Shown one piece after another: positions 1 through 5,207 of a DNA stretch of 5,442 bases (its first letter is position 1; the number at the start of each line of letters is the position of its first letter). Origin of the DNA: Thiomonas sp. GTDB taxonomy: Bacteria; Pseudomonadota; Gammaproteobacteria; Burkholderiales; Burkholderiaceae_C. The stretch is taken from positions 1 through 5,442 of the forward strand of contig JAQTVS010000221.1 in assembly GCA_028706735.1 (NCBI GenBank), given 5' to 3'. Position numbers and translations under genes: made by a program. The notes beneath the pieces are model-generated. The model ran no database searches, had not been told where the DNA came from, and saw only the letters and a program-made list of their open reading frames with translations.

Positions 1-27
1 CGTTTCAGAGCGTGTTGGAATGGCGCA

Positions 28-2259
28 TCACGACGCCAGCGCGGTTTGCCTTGCTTCCAGGGCATGTCGGCTGGCGCGGCCCACCAGCGTGGGGACATCC
101 AGAATCAAGGCCACATCGCCATTGCCCAGAATGGTCGAGCCGCTGATGCCTTGCAGATGCGTGAACAGCGCGCCCAGCGGCTTGATGACGGTCTGGTACT
201 CGCCCAGCAGCGCGTCCACCACCAGCCCGGCGCGTTGCCCCGCAGTTTGGGTGACGACCACATTGCGGCGGCGTGTGGCGGCCGCACCTGCATTGACAGG
301 CGACGGCGTGTCCAGACCTAACGCCTCTTGCAGATGCAAGAGCGGCAACACCTCGCCGCGCAGGTTGATATAGCCCTGGCGATGGTCCGCCAGCGGGTGC
401 TCCATGCACTCCACCACGGCGTCCAGCGGCAGGACGAAGGTGTGGTCGCCGCCGCGCACCAGGAAGCCGTCGATGATGGCCAGGGTGAGTGGCAGGCGCA
501 GGCGCATCTGCGTGCCTCGGCCCGCGGTGCTTTGGATGTCGATGCTGCCGCGGATGGCTTCGATATTGCGCTTGACCACGTCCATGCCCACGCCGCGGCC
601 GGACAGGTCGGTGATGGCGTCGGCGGTGGAGAAGCCGGGTTCGAAAATCAGCGTCCAGACTTCATGGTCGGGCAGGGCGGAGGCCAGCTCGGGCTTGAGC
701 AGGCCGCGCTCCACCGCCTTGGCCAGGATGCGTTCGCGGTTGAGCCCGCCGCCATCGTCTGCCACGGTGATGAGGATGCTGCCCGAATCGTGGCAGGCCG
801 ACAACTTCAGCGTGCCCTGTGCCGGTTTGCCGCGGGCGGCGCGCACATCAGGCGTTTCGATGCCATGATCCATCGAATTGCGCACCAGGTGCATCAGCGG
901 GTCGGCGATGCGCTCGACCAGGGTCTTGTCCATCTCGGTGTCGGCGCCTTCGATGACCAGGGCAATGTCTTTGCCGATCTCGCGCGACACATCGCGCACC
1001 ACGCGCTGGAAGCGGGCGAAGGTTTCGCCGATTTCCACCATGCGCAGTTTCAGCGCTCGCTCGCGGATGTCTTCCACCAGGCGGGTGATTTGGGCTGCGG
1101 CTTCGGTTTGCGCGGCGTTTTGCGCATGCAGGGCGTTGCCCGCGCTGGCAATCACCAGTTCGCCCACCAGATTGATGAGGGCGTCGAGCTTGTCTGCGGC
1201 CACGCGCAGCATCTGGCTGTCGCGGCTGCGCTTGTCCTTGACCTGCTTCTGCTTGTCCAGCGCGGCCTGCACGATGGGCTGATGCGTGGCGCCTTCGCGC
1301 ACCAGAATTTCCCCCAGCGGCGCGGCAGGTGCGCCACCGGTCTGCGCGTCGTGCTGCACGTTCAGCGCGTCGGCCAGTTCCTTTTGCGTGAGGGTGCCAA
1401 TCTGCACCAGGATGTCGCCCAGCCGCAGATCGTCTTCCGGCATGCTGCGGATGAGCTGCACATAGTCGGCAATGCGGCTGTGCGCGGGCAGGATGCGGAT
1501 GGTGCTGTCCTCCTGCACGAACTCGAACACCGCGGCAATCTCCTCCTTGCTGGCTTCGCTCTTGAAGTTGATCTCGAAGCCGAGGTAGCTGGTTTCGGCG
1601 TCCATCGCGTCCAGCGGCGGCAGGGCGTCGGTCAGTGTGACCAGGCCGACGATCTCGCCCAGGCCGCGCAGATAGCGGATGAAGGCCAGCGGGTCCATGC
1701 CATTGCGCAGACTGTCGGCGCCGAAGCGCAAGGACAGATGCCAGGTGGCGGTGAGCGCAGCGCCGTGGGCCAGGATGGTGACAGGGTCTGCTGCGCTGTC
1801 GGCATGCAGAACCGGCACGGCGACTGGCGCTGCCACCGCCAGCGCCCCGCCTGCCGGTTGCTGCGCGGCCTGCAGGCGGGCCACCAGCGCCAGTTCTTCC
1901 GGCGTGCCGCCGACGCATTCGCCGTTCTGGTCCACCTGCTCGATCAACTGGGCGAGGTGGTCGCGGCCCTGCAGCAACACGGCCACGAGCCCGGGGCTGA
2001 CGGGCAGCTTATCGGCGCGCATCAGGTCAAGCACGCTTTCCAGGTGATGCGTAAAGCGCACGATGCCGTCCAGCCCGAACAGGCCGGCGGACCCCTTGAT
2101 GGTGTGCGCGGCGCGGAACAGGGCGTTGATGCGCTCGCCTTCGTCGCCCTGCGCCTGCGTCTCCAGTTCCATCAACCCCTGCTCCATGCCTTCGAGCAGT
2201 TCGTGGGCTTCGACGATGAACGAGCGCATCGCCTGCTGCATTTGTTGTTCGAAGTTCAT
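28..2259 (-). CDS. cheA: Chemotaxis-type histidine kinase CheA, full length, with an inserted MshEN-like tandem motif
   Basis: This cytoplasmic hybrid-free histidine kinase (743 aa) takes receptor input and phosphorylates CheY-like regulators. Visible domains in order: P1/HPt at about 1-110, with phospho-acceptor H52 in AAHTIKGSAG; a P/A/V-rich linker at about 132-158; a P2-like alpha/beta region at about 165-260; two LG-x-x-LV-type motifs at 279-302 and 314-337; P3 dimerization from about 348 (LINLVGELVI); P4 ATPase with N-box HLVRNSMDHG (N461, H465), G1 DDGGG (501-505), F-box FEPGFSTA and G2 GRGVGMD (554-560); and a P5 CheW-like domain at about 590-725. All catalytic boxes match active CheA proteins. 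The ATG overlaps the upstream STAS stop codon (ATGA), and AAGGAG sits 5 bases before it, so translation is both coupled and independently primed. The TGA stop at 28-30 overlaps an ATG that opens only seven codons. The family call is secure. The P2-like region and the inserted motifs are atypical compared with E. coli CheA. Confidence 0.97.
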   Translation of the reverse strand: MNFEQQMQQAMRSFIVEAHELLEGMEQGLMELETQAQGDEGERINALFRAAHTIKGSAGLFGLDGIVRFTHHLESVLDLMRADKLPVSPGLVAVLLQGRDHLAQLIEQVDQNGECVGGTPEELALVARLQAAQQPAGGALAVAAPVAVPVLHADSAADPVTILAHGAALTATWHLSLRFGADSLRNGMDPLAFIRYLRGLGEIVGLVTLTDALPPLDAMDAETSYLGFEINFKSEASKEEIAAVFEFVQEDSTIRILPAHSRIADYVQLIRSMPEDDLRLGDILVQIGTLTQKELADALNVQHDAQTGGAPAAPLGEILVREGATHQPIVQAALDKQKQVKDKRSRDSQMLRVAADKLDALINLVGELVIASAGNALHAQNAAQTEAAAQITRLVEDIRERALKLRMVEIGETFARFQRVVRDVSREIGKDIALVIEGADTEMDKTLVERIADPLMHLVRNSMDHGIETPDVRAARGKPAQGTLKLSACHDSGSILITVADDGGGLNRERILAKAVERGLLKPELASALPDHEVWTLIFEPGFSTADAITDLSGRGVGMDVVKRNIEAIRGSIDIQSTAGRGTQMRLRLPLTLAIIDGFLVRGGDHTFVLPLDAVVECMEHPLADHRQGYINLRGEVLPLLHLQEALGLDTPSPVNAGAAATRRRNVVVTQTAGQRAGLVVDALLGEYQTVIKPLGALFTHLQGISGSTILGNGDVALILDVPTLVGRASRHALEARQTALAS
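1249..1425 (-). other. Tandem MshEN-like motif pair inside CheA (residues 279-302 and 314-337)
   Basis: Between the P2-like region and the P3 helices of CheA lie two 24-residue units. The first has R279, L280, G281, L284, V285, G288, L290, L295, L299 and Q302. This matches the published c-di-GMP-binding MshEN signature (RLG, two aliphatics, G, L, L, Q at fixed spacing) at all positions except T289. The second has L315, G316, L319, V320, G323, L334 and Q337, but P314 replaces the Arg, V330 replaces a Leu, and the two residues after G323 are not aliphatic. The spacer is 11 residues, against 5 in the MshE structure. What is seen is the spacing and the residues; a fold related to MshEN/GspE-N is a reasonable inference; c-di-GMP binding is only a possibility, because half of the site is degenerate. 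Confidence 0.6.
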
Positions 2260-2597
2260 GCGGGCTCCTTGGCTTGGGTGCTGCGGCCGAACTCGACCAC
2301 CGGGTCGCCGAAATAGGCCAGCAGGCCGCAGAGTTCGAGCGCGTCGATCACGGCCGGGCTGTGCGCGCTGAGCCTGAGGTTGTGCTCCAGGTTGCTGGCT
2401 TGCTGCTTGGCGGCGAGCAGGATTTGCACGCCCGAAGCGTCGATCTCGTCGACCTCGGCGAGTTGCAGCTCAATCAGCGGATGCTGCGCGATCAGGTCGG
2501 CAAGGCGTTCGCGCACCTGCGCGGCGGCATAGATGTCCAGCGCGCCCTGCAGCGCCACGCTGCACACCGGGCCGGCTTGTTGATGGGTGATGTCCAC
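2256..2597 (-). CDS. STAS-domain protein (SpoIIAA-like, chemosensory operon)
   Basis: A single-domain protein of 113 aa with the anti-sigma-factor-antagonist (STAS) fold pattern. It has a beta-rich N-terminus with ALQGALDIYAA, then the diagnostic loop DEIDASGVQILL, in which S55 sits where SpoIIAA is phosphorylated. Family members bind a partner in the dephosphorylated state and are switched off by a Ser/Thr kinase; STAS proteins also recur in chemosensory operons, where their role is poorly defined. The start is GTG at 2597, chosen because a strong AGAGGAG lies 5 bases upstream and no ATG precedes the conserved first strand. It follows cheY by 20 bases, and its TGA overlaps the cheA ATG, so it is expected to be made in step with CheA. 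No SpoIIAB-like kinase or PP2C phosphatase is encoded in the window. The C-terminal tail (about 98-113) has no recognisable motif. Confidence 0.9.
   Translation of the reverse strand: MDITHQQAGPVCSVALQGALDIYAAAQVRERLADLIAQHPLIELQLAEVDEIDASGVQILLAAKQQASNLEHNLRLSAHSPAVIDALELCGLLAYFGDPVVEFGRSTQAKEPA
2265..2270 (-). promoter_or_regulatory. Ribosome binding site of cheA
   Basis: The minus strand reads AAGGAG, 5 bases before the cheA ATG at 2259. It lies inside the last codons of the STAS gene, which is consistent with the ATGA stop-start overlap. Confidence 0.85.
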
Positions 2598-2602
2598 GGC
2601 GT

Positions 2603-2609
2603 CTCCTCT
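2603..2609 (-). promoter_or_regulatory. Ribosome binding site of the STAS gene
   Basis: The minus strand reads AGAGGAG, 5 bases before the GTG at 2597. It is one of only two strong Shine-Dalgarno sequences in the cluster, and it decides the GTG start. Confidence 0.85.
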
Positions 2610-2617
2610 GGCGGGGT

Positions 2618-2986
2618 TCAGGGGGCGATGAGTTTGGAGACCGCGGCCAGCATCTGCGCCGGCTGGAAGGGCTTGACCACCCAGGCCCGGGCGCCTGCGG
2701 CCTGGCCTTGCGCCTTCATGTCATCCTGGCTCTCGGTGGTGAGCATGATGATGGGGGTGAACTTGTAGTCGGCCTTCTGCTTGATCTCTTTCACCAGAGT
2801 GATGCCGTCCATATTGGGCATGTTCACGTCGCTGATGATGAGGTGGATCTTGCGGCCGTCGAGCTTGGTCAGCGCGTCCACGCCATCAACGGCTTCGATG
2901 ACGTCATAGCCCGCGCTGGCGAGGGCGATATTGACCACCTGGCGCAGTGAGGCGGAGTCGTCGACGATAAGAATGGTTTTGGCCAT
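2618..2986 (-). CDS. cheY: CheY-like single-domain response regulator
   Basis: A receiver-only protein of 122 aa, slightly shorter than E. coli CheY (129 aa), with every phosphotransfer residue in place. These are the acidic pair D9-D10, phospho-acceptor D53 in IISDVNMPNMDG, switch Thr T83 in IIMLTTES, and K105 in VVKPF. The switch aromatic that is Tyr106 in E. coli is Trp here (W102). There is no output domain, so it acts by protein-protein contact, most simply as the phosphorylation target of the CheA encoded two genes downstream. The start is ATG at 2986; an in-frame TTG at 2998 would add only MHIA and has no better ribosome site. No Shine-Dalgarno precedes either start. It is separated from the receptor gene by a 51-base pyrimidine-rich spacer and from the STAS gene by 20 bases. 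The sequence cannot show whether it binds the flagellar switch or another target, so the symbol is by family. Confidence 0.94.
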   Translation of the reverse strand: MAKTILIVDDSASLRQVVNIALASAGYDVIEAVDGVDALTKLDGRKIHLIISDVNMPNMDGITLVKEIKQKADYKFTPIIMLTTESQDDMKAQGQAAGARAWVVKPFQPAQMLAAVSKLIAP

Positions 2987-3037
2987 GGCAATGTGCAAGT
3001 GAATGGAGTGGAACGAAAGTGAAGTGGAGAGCGTGCT
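2987..3037 (-). other. Pyrimidine-rich leader of cheY without a Shine-Dalgarno
   Basis: Between the receptor stop and the cheY ATG the mRNA-sense strand is strongly pyrimidine-rich: 35 bases at 2997-3031 contain a single G and five A. The heptamer TTCACTT occurs twice, at 2997-3003 and 3017-3023. No AGGAG-like element and no convincing -10/-35 pair is visible. It could be a ribosomal-protein-S1-type initiation region or a simple spacer; the sequence alone does not decide. Confidence 0.5.
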
Positions 3038-4021
3038 TCAGAAAAAGGTGATGTCGCCGCCGTCCTGCGCATCGACCGTGGACTGGCCGCCGTGATTCAG
3101 GCGCTGCTCCTGCGTGGTGTAGCCGCTGGCGATGCGCTGCATGAAGCCCGCGGTGTCCAGCGGCGCGTCGGCGTTGCCGGCGCGGCGCGACTGGTAGCTT
3201 TGCAGTTCCACCACCAGGGCGTCGAGGCTGTCGCGGCTGTGGGTGAGAATCTGGCTGACCCGGTCCTGGAACTGCAGCGACACCAGCACGTCGCCGATCT
3301 CTTCGCGGATGCCGCTGCTTTCGCGCTGCAGCAGATCGCTTGACTCGGACAGGCCGGTGGCGACATCGCGCAGCCGGGTGAGCACCTGGTCGATGGACGA
3401 TTCGGACCGGCTGAGAAATTGCCGCTCCTCCTTCTGCGACTGTTCGGCAGATCGGGTGAGCGTCTGGATGGCGCCGGTGATGATCTGCACCTGCTCGCCC
3501 ATCTTGCGGCCGGTGTCGCGCGATTGCGCCGAGAGCTTGCGCACCTCGTCGGCCACCACCGCGAAGCCGCGGCCGTTTTCGCCAGCACGCGCGGCCTCGA
3601 TGGCGGCGTTGAGCGCGAGCAGATTGGTCTTGGCGGCCAGCGCGGCCACTTCGGCGGACATCTTTTCCAGCGCATCGGTGTAGCGCGACATGCCCAGCAC
3701 CTCGCTCACCATGGCGGCGCGCTTGGCCAGCGCGGCGCGCAGTTGGCTGAGCACGTCGCCCAGTTCGCCTTCGCTGCGCTGAAACACGGCAACCACGCCT
3801 ACACCGCCGTCCATGCCGGCGGCTGCATGCTGCGAGGCCTTGACGGCGTTTTCAAGCCGGCTGTACAGGCTGGAAAAGCGCTGGCTCAGCGCCAGGATGG
3901 CGGTTTCCATCTGCGCCCGGCCGGCGTCGATCTGTTGCCCGAGCACGGGAAGCGCCTGCGCGCACAGGGCGTCGCTTTGCACGGCGGCGTCCGCCTGTTG
4001 TGTGGTGGTGGAGTCGGTCAT
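3038..4021 (-). CDS. Soluble methyl-accepting chemotaxis protein with CheZ-like C-terminal helix motif
   Basis: A cytoplasmic receptor/transducer of 327 aa with no transmembrane segment or signal peptide. The signalling hairpin tip is intact at about 127-167 ([20 protein letters not shown], then [17 protein letters not shown]), so it should dock to CheA/CheW. Residues 1-125 are mostly helical and contain no recognisable sensory domain such as PAS or GAF. After the tip, a long helix (about 168-275) ends in [12 protein letters not shown] (249-260). This resembles the CheZ catalytic helix, with D253 and Q257 spaced as D143 and Q147 in E. coli CheZ. A flexible, polar linker (about 278-315) leads to an acidic-aromatic C-terminus, DITFF (323-327). 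The E. coli receptor pentapeptide NWETF that tethers CheR/CheB is absent. The ATG overlaps the upstream receiver stop codon (ATGA) with little Shine-Dalgarno, implying translational coupling. No clear methylation consensus was found by eye. The MCP call is secure; the phosphatase idea is inference. Confidence 0.94.
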   Translation of the reverse strand: MTDSTTTQQADAAVQSDALCAQALPVLGQQIDAGRAQMETAILALSQRFSSLYSRLENAVKASQHAAAGMDGGVGVVAVFQRSEGELGDVLSQLRAALAKRAAMVSEVLGMSRYTDALEKMSAEVAALAAKTNLLALNAAIEAARAGENGRGFAVVADEVRKLSAQSRDTGRKMGEQVQIITGAIQTLTRSAEQSQKEERQFLSRSESSIDQVLTRLRDVATGLSESSDLLQRESSGIREEIGDVLVSLQFQDRVSQILTHSRDSLDALVVELQSYQSRRAGNADAPLDTAGFMQRIASGYTTQEQRLNHGGQSTVDAQDGGDITFF

Positions 4022-4419
4022 GGCGTGTTCAGGGGTGCAGGACAGTGGAATTGCGCGGCCAGTTGGCGCACGACGGCTTCGAGGGGCTCGATGCCGGAGC
4101 TTTTGTCGAAGAAGTAATCCGCGCCGCCGTCCAGGCTGCGGGCGCGGTGCTGCGAGTTGGCATGCTGTGTGAACATGGCGATGCGCACATCGCCCCGGCG
4201 GGCCTTGATGCGCTGCAGGAGTTGCAGCCCGCTCTCGCCGGGCATTTCAATATCGAGCACGATGAAGCGCACAGCGCCTGCGGTGTCGCGCTGCAGCAGA
4301 TCCAGCGCCTGCTGCCCGCTGTCGGCCTGCAGCACGCCCTGCACCCCGGCGACGCCGCAGAGCAGAGTTGCCAGGCGTTCGCGCACCAGCGCGGAATCGT
4401 CGACCACCATCAGTTGCAT
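4018..4419 (-). CDS. Receiver-only response regulator (FFDKS subfamily)
   Basis: A 133-aa single receiver domain. Key residues are D7-D8, phospho-acceptor D56 in [14 protein letters not shown]84 in IAMFTQHAN, and K106 in [10 protein letters not shown]. In most receivers the conserved Lys is followed by Pro (KP); here it is followed by Ser. The ADYFFDKS pattern marks a subfamily of stand-alone receivers that I recognise from beta- and gammaproteobacteria but for which I know no firm function. There is no output domain; the C-terminal 15 residues are an unremarkable tail. The start is the ATG at 4419, which begins directly on the first beta strand (MQLMVVDD), with only a weak GAGAG upstream. 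Its stop overlaps the start of the receptor gene, so the two proteins are probably made together and may work on the same signalling complex. It could accept phosphate from CheA or from the upstream sensor kinase. It is the first gene after the 145-base gap. Confidence 0.92.
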   Translation of the reverse strand: MQLMVVDDSALVRERLATLLCGVAGVQGVLQADSGQQALDLLQRDTAGAVRFIVLDIEMPGESGLQLLQRIKARRGDVRIAMFTQHANSQHRARSLDGGADYFFDKSSGIEPLEAVVRQLAAQFHCPAPLNTP

Positions 4420-4564
4420 GTGCTTGCTCTCGGAGAATTCAGGGAAATCATGGATGCATTGTTGAAGGGCGCTGCGGCTGCGGCCATCGGTCGCTGGCGC
4501 ATGGCGGCATCGGACAAGGGCGCGTTGCGGGGTCGGAAATTTCTGACGGCTTGGAGCGTCGCCG
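4420..4564 (-). other. Intergenic gap between the two-component pair and the chemosensory genes
   Basis: This is the longest non-coding stretch in the window (145 bases). It starts with half of an inverted repeat that spans the upstream stop codon. By eye I see no good sigma-70 or FliA (sigma-28) promoter on the minus strand; the nearest sigma-28-like pieces (GAAATTTC and GTCCGATG) have the wrong spacing. Short open frames here look like read-through of the neighbouring coding bias. A promoter for the downstream operon is expected here on positional grounds only. Confidence 0.5.
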
Positions 4565-4578
4565 TTATGCCAAGCCGT
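4546..4578 (-). repeat. 9-bp perfect inverted repeat across the LuxR-type regulator stop codon
   Basis: The arms ACGGCTTGG (4546-4554) and CCAAGCCGT (4570-4578) are perfect reverse complements separated by 15 bases, and the TAA stop (4565-4567) lies in the loop. On the minus strand the stem is followed by CAGAAATTTCC rather than a U-run, so it is not a canonical intrinsic terminator. It may be an RNA hairpin that weakens read-through or protects the 3' end, or a chance palindrome. Confidence 0.5.
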
Positions 4579-5200
4579 GGTCGAGCGCGTAGCGCACCAG
4601 ATCGGCGTCGCGCGCGATGGCCATTTTTTGCATCAGATGGGTCTTGTGCGTGCTGATGGTCTTGACGCTCAGATGCAGTTCGCGCGCCACTTCGCCGACG
4701 GTGCGCCCGGCGCCAATGCGCAGCAGCACCTGCAATTCGCGGTCGCTCAAATTCTGGTGGGGGAGGGCGTGCGCCGCTTCGCCGTCCTGGAAGTGGTTGG
4801 CAAGCTGCTCGGCCACTGGCCCGGTGAGATAGCGCTTGCCCTTGGCGACGGCGCGGATGGCATCGACCAGGATCTCTGGCGCGCTGTCCTTGGTGAGATA
4901 GCCGGCGGCCCCGCCGCGCAGGGCGCGCATGGCGAACAGGTGCTCGGCATGCATGCTGAGCATCAGCACGGGCAGGCGGGGATGGCTGGCTTTGATGCGT
5001 TTGAGCAGATCGAGCCCGTCGCTGCCTGCCAGGGACACGTCGAGCAGCACCACGCTCCAGGCGGCATGGCGGATGGCGTCCAGCGCCTGCGCGGCATCGC
5101 CGCACCACTGCGTCTGCAGGCCGTCCGCCTCCAGCATGCGCGCCAGACCAGCGCCGACCAGGGCATGGTCGTCCACGATGAGCACGCGCAGGGTGTCCAT
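4565..5200 (-). CDS. NarL/FixJ-family response regulator with LuxR-type DNA-binding domain
   Basis: A 211-aa transcriptional regulator. The receiver is at about 4-120, with D10-D11, phospho-acceptor D54 in VVLLDVSLAG, S82 in LMLSMH, and K104 in GYLTKDSAPE. The loop after D54 reads SLAG where this family usually has a Pro (SLPG). A linker with a Gln/His/Ala-rich segment (about 130-150) leads to the helix-turn-helix at about 151-195 (LSDRELQVLL, then VKTISTHK in the recognition helix), placing it with the STHK-type regulators. Phosphorylation should promote dimerization and promoter binding. The start is the ATG at 5200 because the receiver begins there; an upstream in-frame extension would overlap the kinase gene and is not receiver-like. 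The kinase gene ends 7 bases upstream, so the pair forms an operon. Its targets are unknown; the adjacent chemosensory operon is a natural candidate. Confidence 0.95.
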   Translation of the reverse strand: MDTLRVLIVDDHALVGAGLARMLEADGLQTQWCGDAAQALDAIRHAAWSVVLLDVSLAGSDGLDLLKRIKASHPRLPVLMLSMHAEHLFAMRALRGGAAGYLTKDSAPEILVDAIRAVAKGKRYLTGPVAEQLANHFQDGEAAHALPHQNLSDRELQVLLRIGAGRTVGEVARELHLSVKTISTHKTHLMQKMAIARDADLVRYALDHGLA

Positions 5201-5207
5201 GGCGTGC

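Noticed and set aside
5..28. Seven-codon open frame whose ATG overlaps the cheA stop (TGATG), a possible coupled start of the next gene
   Set aside because: It terminates after MRHSNTL and has no Shine-Dalgarno, so the true downstream gene probably begins beyond the left edge.
848..1918. Minus-strand alternative frame of 356 codons inside cheA
   Set aside because: The product is Arg/Ala/Gly-rich and low-complexity, with no recognisable motif, and it fully overlaps conserved CheA domains in the correct frame.
328..2316. Very long plus-strand open frame (662 codons) antisense to cheA and the STAS gene
   Set aside because: It mirrors GC-rich codon bias on the opposite strand. The translation is His/Ala/Gln/Gly-rich with no domain, and it runs across a gene boundary of clearly real genes.
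4019..4032. Near-identical 14-base segments around the start codons of the MCP (4019-4032) and the LuxR-type regulator (5198-5211)
   Set aside because: One copy is the coding end of the receiver gene and the other is a spacer. With a shared ATG and stop-like triplets a chance match is likely, and there is no symmetry or further extension.
4490..4545. Possible FliA (sigma-28) promoter in the gap, from GAAATTTC and GTCCGATG elements on the minus strand
   Set aside because: The spacing between the two elements is about 20 bases instead of about 11, and both deviate from the consensus.
4410..5108. Minus-strand 232-codon frame covering the LuxR-type regulator and the gap
   Set aside because: It is an Arg/Ala-rich shadow frame. 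Its tail through the gap has no similarity pattern and no plausible start context.
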